Shown piece after piece: positions 59,315 to 64,000 of a stretch of 64,000 nucleotides of DNA; position 1 is the stretch's first letter; each line of letters opens with the position of its first letter. The position numbers and the translations under genes are program-made. Source of the stretch: Anoxybacterium sp963668245 (GTDB taxonomy: Bacteria; Bacillota; Clostridia; Peptostreptococcales; Anaerovoracaceae); contig OY764195.2 of the NCBI GenBank assembly GCA_963668245.2, positions 186,001 to 250,000 of the forward strand, read 5' to 3'. Below the pieces are notes generated by a model. It was given only the letters and a program-made list of their open reading frames with translations. It was not told the origin of the DNA and ran no database searches.

Positions 59315-61174
59315 TCATTTTTTCAAAACCCACTTCCTCACCTGTTCGGCTGCCATTTTCGACATGCCAGGAACTCCTTCAAGCTCAGTGAGCGATGCAG
59401 AACGAATATTGTCGATACTTCCAAAATGGTGTAATAATGCATTTCTTCTTTTTTCACCAATTCCTTCAATTTCATCTAGAACGGACCGTTGCATTGATTT
59501 GTTGCGAAGGCTTTGATGATACTCAATTGCAAATCGATGAACTTCTTCTTGAACCATTGCAGCGTAGCGATAAAGTACGGGGTTGTTTTTCAAATCCAAT
59601 TCTTGGTTTTGATATAGCAATCCTCTCGTACGATGCTTATCATCCTTTACCATACCAACTACCGGTATTTCTAGTCCCAAACGATTCAGAACCTGCTCTG
59701 CTGCGCCGACCTGTGGTTTCCCTCCATCCATTAAGATGAAATCTGGAAAAGTGATAAAACTTTTGTCCCCCTCCAAAGCACGTTTAAACCTTCTAGTGAT
59801 CATCTCCTGCATGCTGCCATAGTCATTCGGTCCTTCTATTGTTTTTATCTTAAATCTTCTGTAATCCTTCCGAATCGGGTGACTTCCTTCAAAAACTACC
59901 ATTGCTCCTACCGAATCAACTCCATTTGTATTGGAAATGTCATAGGATTCAACGCGCCAACCACGACGACTTTTCGCTTTTCCGGTCTCCTCAACTCCAT
60001 TTCCTAATGTTGGAATCAATACTTCTAATTCTCTCGCTATGGCGTCGTTCTTTTCCTTCTGGGCTGATGCTTTTTCATCCAGCGTTTTCATCATCTCTAC
60101 CACATCACGTTTTGCTAAATCAAGAAGTGCCTTCTTGTCACCTTTTTGCGGAACGCTCATTTTTACTTGGCTACCTTTTAATTCTGTAAGCCAACCCTCC
60201 ATCAAGGGGATATCATCCAAGGAACTTTCCAGCAAAATTTCCTTTGGTATTATCATGTTTTCTGAATAATACTGCTTCACAAATGCAGAAATTACTTCTG
60301 GCATACTATCCTCTTCCATAGCTTGGAGATGATAACTTTCGCGCCCTGATAATTTTCCTTGCCTTACGAAAAATAATACAACATGAGCATTTCCCTTTCC
60401 TTTTGCTCCTATGATTACATCCATATCCCCCGCCGCAAGAAGAACTACTCTTTGCTTTTCCGTAATCGCATGAATTGAGTTAATATAGTCCCTATACTCT
60501 GCAGCCTTTTCATAATTCAATGCCTCCGCTTCCCTAGTCATTTCTTTCGTTAAAAAATCAATCATTGGCTTTCTTTTTCCGTTGAGCAGCTCGACAATCT
60601 GGTTGATAACCTGTTGATACTCAGCAGAATCTACTCTTCCAGTACAGATTCCTCTGCATTGATTGATATGAAAATTTAGGCATGGTCGAAATCCTTCAGT
60701 AAAGTTCTGTGCAGAACACCTTTTCAATGCAAAAATCTCATTGAACAAACTAATAATTTGATTCACTGCCCCCACATCAGTATATGGTCCAAAGTATTTG
60801 CATCCGTCATGGAGAATTCTGCGTGTTTTCAAAATTCTTGGATAAGCTTCGTTGGTCGTAATTTTTATATATGGATACGTTTTATCATCACGAAGAAGTA
60901 CGTTATATTGAGGAAGATATTTTTTAATCAAATTATTCTCCAAAATCAACGCTTCCATCTCAGTATTCGTAGTAATATATTCAAACTCTTCGATATGTGA
61001 CACCATCGCACGAACTTTTGGTTCCATATTTCTGGAAGATTGAAAGTACTGGCGCACGCGATTCTTTAAAGAAACTGCTTTTCCTACATATATAATCTGT
61101 CCCAACTTATCTTTATGAATATAGACGCCTGGTTTATCTGGCAACAATTTTAAATTTTCTTGAATATCAAACAT
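59315..61174 (-). CDS. uvrC: Excinuclease ABC subunit C
   Basis: A protein of 619 residues. It has an N-terminal GIY-YIG nuclease (PGVYIHKDKLGQIIYVGKA), a UVR motif near 205 (EALNYEKAAEYRDYINSI), a C-terminal RNase H-like nuclease (YDISNTNGVDSVG, FILMDGGKPQVG) and helix-hairpin-helix repeats at the end (GIGEKRRNALLHHFGS, EGVPGMSKMAAEQVRKW). It makes both incisions in nucleotide-excision repair. The ATG at 61174 is preferred over a GTG three codons earlier; neither has a strong ribosome site. Confidence 0.95.
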   Translation of the reverse strand: MFDIQENLKLLPDKPGVYIHKDKLGQIIYVGKAVSLKNRVRQYFQSSRNMEPKVRAMVSHIEEFEYITTNTEMEALILENNLIKKYLPQYNVLLRDDKTYPYIKITTNEAYPRILKTRRILHDGCKYFGPYTDVGAVNQIISLFNEIFALKRCSAQNFTEGFRPCLNFHINQCRGICTGRVDSAEYQQVINQIVELLNGKRKPMIDFLTKEMTREAEALNYEKAAEYRDYINSIHAITEKQRVVLLAAGDMDVIIGAKGKGNAHVVLFFVRQGKLSGRESYHLQAMEEDSMPEVISAFVKQYYSENMIIPKEILLESSLDDIPLMEGWLTELKGSQVKMSVPQKGDKKALLDLAKRDVVEMMKTLDEKASAQKEKNDAIARELEVLIPTLGNGVEETGKAKSRRGWRVESYDISNTNGVDSVGAMVVFEGSHPIRKDYRRFKIKTIEGPNDYGSMQEMITRRFKRALEGDKSFITFPDFILMDGGKPQVGAAEQVLNRLGLEIPVVGMVKDDKHRTRGLLYQNQELDLKNNPVLYRYAAMVQEEVHRFAIEYHQSLRNKSMQRSVLDEIEGIGEKRRNALLHHFGSIDNIRSASLTELEGVPGMSKMAAEQVRKWVLKK

Positions 61175-61698
61175 GATTTTCACTCATTTCATTTTTCATT
61201 CTTTTTCTGTTTTCATTGTATCATTCCACAAAATAGCCTGCAAGATAAACACAGCTTTCTCTTCCACCATCCAGTGAAAAATTTATCATCCATTTGATGC
61301 GATTTTGTGATTTATTTGTTGTGTGTTTTTTTATTTTTCCCTTCACATTATTTCTTTCTATGGGTTAATTTTTTCAATTCCATGAAATTTCAGGAAATAA
61401 GTTCAAGAATTTTCAGTCAATTCCGTTGAATTTTCAGTATATTCACGCCATTTCAGAATCAATTGGTTAAGAAACAACAAAACACTTGATAAATTTTATC
61501 ACTCAGCAAAACCTTAGTGTTCCAACGATGTAACCGGTTAACTTTGGCAAAACAACGTTACAAACTTGACATTTTTTTGTTAATCGAATCACAATTTGAT
61601 GGACAAACCCCTACTCCATAGTATATTATGAAGGCGTGAGTTTGAGTCAATTTTTGCATTTAAGTAGAAATGCAAAGACTGAAAGGAGTAACAAAAAA
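61175..61698. other. Long upstream region of the nuoE-like operon
   Basis: No gene was recognised. It contains four TTTCAG motifs at 61388, 61411, 61432 and 61451 (spacings 23, 21 and 19 bases), a 15-base palindrome TGATAAA-T-TTTATCA (61487-61501), TTGACA at 61566, and a Rex-like operator (61577-61594). A matching -10 is not evident after TTGACA; TATATT near 61622 may belong to another start. Confidence 0.6.
61577..61594 (+). promoter_or_regulatory. Rex-like operator upstream of the nuoE-like gene
   Basis: TTGTTAATCGAATCACAA agrees with the Rex consensus TTGTTAANNNNTTAACAA at 12 of 14 defined positions. Rex represses NADH-linked fermentation and hydrogenase genes when NADH is low relative to NAD+. 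The downstream genes are NADH-linked, which fits. Confidence 0.6.
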
Positions 61699-62202
61699 AT
61701 GAATAGCACCAAAACGAAAAGCTTTGGGGTTCTGACCAGTGATTTGGCTTTGAAAATTGACACCATCATCGATGCGTACCAAAGCAATTCCACCAAATTA
61801 GTTGGTATCCTACTCGACATTCAGGATATCGTCCCTAAGCAGTACATCCCACGTGAAGTGGCATCTTACGTAAGCGAAAAAATGAACATTCCGCTCAGTA
61901 AGGTGTATGATGTTATTTCCTTCTATGCAGCCTTGTCTGACATGCCGCGTGCGGACTATGTTATCCAAATGTGTGATAGCGTTGTTTGTAAGGTTACCGG
62001 CAACACTGTTCTTCGTGACACCATCACAGAAATTCTTGGAATTAAAGAATTCGAATCTACAGATGACGGAAAGTATTGGTTAGAATATACTCCATGCTTT
62101 GGCGCATGTGATATTTCCCCTGCAATTCGAATCAATGGGAAAGTGTATGGTCATCTCACAACAAAAGAGAGTGTAAAAGCTGCTCTTGATCAGTACAAAT
62201 AG
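61699..62202 (+). CDS. NuoE/HydC-like [2Fe-2S] subunit
   Basis: A 167-residue thioredoxin-like ferredoxin. The four cluster Cys are in CDSVVC (C-x4-C) and CFGAC (C-x3-C). An N-terminal helical part precedes (VGILLDIQDIVPKQYIPREVASYVSEKM, quoted in part). It passes electrons within NADH-linked hydrogenase, formate dehydrogenase or complex I-type modules. The ATG at 61699 follows AAAGGAG by about ten bases; an earlier in-frame start has no such site. It is first of three genes. Confidence 0.92.
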   Translation: MNSTKTKSFGVLTSDLALKIDTIIDAYQSNSTKLVGILLDIQDIVPKQYIPREVASYVSEKMNIPLSKVYDVISFYAALSDMPRADYVIQMCDSVVCKVTGNTVLRDTITEILGIKEFESTDDGKYWLEYTPCFGACDISPAIRINGKVYGHLTTKESVKAALDQYK

Positions 62203-62214
62203 GAGGGAATTATC

Positions 62215-63480
62215 ATGTCTAAAACAGTAAGTTTTATCACCGAGAATTTCGGAAAGTATGATCCGAATTCAATCGACTCTTATTTGTCGGTGGGCGGCTT
62301 CACAGCTGTAAAAAAAGCGCTTGCCATGTCCTCTAGTGAAATCATAGACATCACAAAAAAAGCATCTGTCAAAGGCAGAGGCGGTGCTGCTTATGATACT
62401 GGAAGAAAATGGTCACAAGCTGCATCAGTGCCTGGAGATGACAAAGTTGTCATCTGTAATGCTGATGAAGGCGAACCGTGTACATTCAAAGATAGAAGCA
62501 TCTTATCTGAAGATCCATTCCGTCTTTTAGAAGGTATGATTATTGCGGGATACGCAGTAGGTGCAAAGAACGGGTATATTTATTTGAGAGAAGAATATCG
62601 TCACCTCAAGCCACTGATTAAAAATGCGATACAATCTTCTATCGACCGCGGTTTCTTGGGAGATAATATCCAGGGAACTGGTTTTTCATTCAATATTCAT
62701 TTATACTCCGGAGCAGGCGCTTATGTCTGCGGAGAAGGTTCCACATTAATCGAGTCAATTGAAGGTAAAAGCGGACGACCAAGAATCAAGCCGCCATTTA
62801 TCAAGGAATGTGGATTATTCCAACTTCCTACACTAGTAAATAACGTAGAAACACTTGCAATCGCTACAGCAATCATCCAAAACGGAGTGGAAGAGTATCT
62901 TAAATATGGCACTCCAGATTGTCCTGGAACAAAAATCATCAGCCTTGCTGGTAATGTAAACAAACCTGGCGCTTATGAGGTTCCTTTTGGACTAACACTT
63001 AGAGAAATCATTTACGACATCGGCGGCGGTATCCCTGGGGATAATAATTTAAAATTATTCCAGTTAGGCGGAGCTTCTGGGAAAATGGGTTCAGCTGCAA
63101 TCGTAGACACACCTTATACCTATGACGAATTACACAAACAAGGTCTCGTAATTGGTTCTGGTGGTGTCCTGGTTGTGGATGACAGAACAAGAGTAATTGA
63201 TTTCGTTCAATCAATTCAAAACTTCTTTATTCACGAAAGCTGCGGTAAATGCACTCCTTGCAGAGAAGGAAACAGACAGATTTCCAAGATCATTGACCGT
63301 TTCGTGGAAGGAAATCCAAAACCAGACGATTTGCAAACGGCAGAACGTTTTGCAAACATCATGAGCAATTGTGCATTTTGCGGCTTAGGAGAAACTGCTC
63401 AAAGCGCTCTCTTGTCCGCTATCAAGCATTTCCCTGAAGAGTTTGAATTATTGGAGGTGGCTGCAAGTGAAAAACATTAA
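62215..63480 (+). CDS. NuoF/HydB-like NADH-binding flavoprotein
   Basis: A protein of 421 residues with FMN/NADH motifs KGRGGAAYDTGRKW and NADEGEPCTFKDR, and the [4Fe-4S] site SCGKCTPCREG with CAFCGLG 40 residues later. It accepts electrons from NADH. It lacks the N-terminal thioredoxin-like and C-terminal ferredoxin extensions of typical bifurcating HydB, being close to plain NuoF in length. AGGAGGG precedes the ATG, and it overlaps the next gene by 14 bases. Confidence 0.93.
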   Translation: MSKTVSFITENFGKYDPNSIDSYLSVGGFTAVKKALAMSSSEIIDITKKASVKGRGGAAYDTGRKWSQAASVPGDDKVVICNADEGEPCTFKDRSILSEDPFRLLEGMIIAGYAVGAKNGYIYLREEYRHLKPLIKNAIQSSIDRGFLGDNIQGTGFSFNIHLYSGAGAYVCGEGSTLIESIEGKSGRPRIKPPFIKECGLFQLPTLVNNVETLAIATAIIQNGVEEYLKYGTPDCPGTKIISLAGNVNKPGAYEVPFGLTLREIIYDIGGGIPGDNNLKLFQLGGASGKMGSAAIVDTPYTYDELHKQGLVIGSGGVLVVDDRTRVIDFVQSIQNFFIHESCGKCTPCREGNRQISKIIDRFVEGNPKPDDLQTAERFANIMSNCAFCGLGETAQSALLSAIKHFPEEFELLEVAASEKH

Positions 63481-64000
63481 GATAACGATAGATAATAAAG
63501 AAGTTATTGTTCCTGAGGGGACTACTATTCTGGAGGCAGCAAGAAAAGTGAATATCAACATTCCACATCTTTGCTATCACCCAGATCAAGCAATCAAAGC
63601 AAACTGCAGACTTTGCGTTGTAGAAGTTGCCGGCAGCAAAAAACTGACTCCTTCATGTTCTTCTTACGTATGGGAAGGCATGGAAGTTCAGACAAACACA
63701 AAAAAAGTTCGTGATATGCAAAAAGGAATCTTAGAGTTAATCCTCTCCAATCACGAGCAAGACTGCTTAAAATGTCTTAGAAATGGCAATTGCGAATTAC
63801 AAGCACTTTGTCAGAGGTTTAATATTTCAAAAACGAATCTAGAGGATACGGTTGAAGCGCTTCCTCTTGATAACACAAACCCTTCCCTTGTAAGAGATTC
63901 TGCGAAATGCGTGAAATGTAATCGTTGTGTCGATGCGTGTCAGAAGGTACAAGAAGTACATGTACTAACTCACTCTCATCGTTCTATTCATTATAATATA
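63467..64000 (+). CDS. NuoG/HydA-type iron-sulfur subunit, N-terminal part (cut by window end)
   Basis: About 178 residues are present, translated directly. The start is a GTG at 63467, nine bases after GGAGG. An N-terminal [2Fe-2S] domain (CYHPD, NCRLCVVEV, SCSS) is followed by the His-Cys cluster motif HEQDCLKCLRNGNCELQALC and then a ferredoxin motif CVKCNRCVDAC at the edge. The catalytic part is not visible, so [FeFe]-hydrogenase, formate dehydrogenase and NuoG remain possible. The gene order favours the first two. Confidence 0.88.
   Translation, partial: MKNIKITIDNKEVIVPEGTTILEAARKVNINIPHLCYHPDQAIKANCRLCVVEVAGSKKLTPSCSSYVWEGMEVQTNTKKVRDMQKGILELILSNHEQDCLKCLRNGNCELQALCQRFNISKTNLEDTVEALPLDNTNPSLVRDSAKCVKCNRCVDACQKVQEVHVLTHSHRSIHYNI

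Noticed and set aside
61487..61501. FNR/CRP box in the palindrome TGATAAATTTTATCA
   Set aside because: The TTGAT and ATCA halves are seven bases apart, which does not fit FNR (four) or CRP (six).

Overview
The window comes from an AT-rich, motile, anaerobic member of the Bacillota, most likely a clostridial lineage. This rests on the single large flagellar/chemotaxis locus in clostridial order (flgB-flgC-fliE ... flhB-flhA-fliA-flgG), the FlgM/FlgN/FliW/CsrA module, FliY in place of plain FliN, strong AGGAGG-type ribosome binding sites, a tandem glycine riboswitch, and genes for an NADH-linked iron-sulfur oxidoreductase. No species is assigned.

Region 1 (1-24892, minus strand) is one long, tightly packed flagellar operon read from flgB down to flgG: flgB, flgC, fliE, fliF, fliG, fliH, fliI, fliJ, fliK, flgD, a small TIGR02530-type protein, flgE, flbD, motA, motB, fliM, fliY, cheY, fliO, fliP, fliQ, fliR, flhB, flhA, fliA and two flgG-like rod genes. 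A FapA-family gene and a truncated PilZ gene follow at the window edge. fliL is missing from its usual place between motB and fliM, and flhF-flhG are missing between flhA and fliA.

Region 2 (24893-31880) begins with a 490-bp divergent spacer. Plus-strand late genes follow: flgM, flgN, flgK, flgL, a YviE-like gene, fliW, csrA and then flagellin fliC. flgM and fliC each have a near-perfect sigma-28 promoter. The fliC leader carries a GGA-loop hairpin of the CsrA-target kind.

Region 3 (31880-42483) holds a minus-strand pair (stand-alone FlhB C-domain and a FliK-like protein), an XRE regulator, and plus-strand cheA-cheR and fliD-fliS-fliT-like, each group with a sigma-28-type promoter. It ends with a minus-strand pair: a J-domain/degenerate-GGDEF fusion and an HD-GYP phosphodiesterase. 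With the PilZ gene at the other end, this suggests cyclic-di-GMP control of motility.

Region 4 (42587-61174) is metabolic and housekeeping. It has PHP, DJ-1 and DUF1461 genes; a MogA/MoaB gene; xpt with a BMP-type nucleoside/purine ABC transporter; an iron/oxygen group (ferritin, hemerythrin, nitroreductase); a lipoprotein; tRNA-Leu(CAG); a COG2509 flavoprotein; a truncated LysR gene; trxB behind a tandem glycine riboswitch and terminator; an AGCS symporter; a DUF1292 gene; and uvrC.

Region 5 (61175-64000) is a long upstream region with a Rex-like operator, followed by nuoE-like and nuoF-like genes and the start of a NuoG/[FeFe]-hydrogenase-type subunit cut by the window end.

The observations most worth following are the J-domain/NTF2-like/GGDEF fusion, the glycine riboswitch driving trxB next to a LysR stub with no glycine reductase genes, the FliW/CsrA/fliC-leader circuit, the missing flagellar genes, and a 60-residue orphan gene with a textbook promoter and a 38-bp palindromic terminator.
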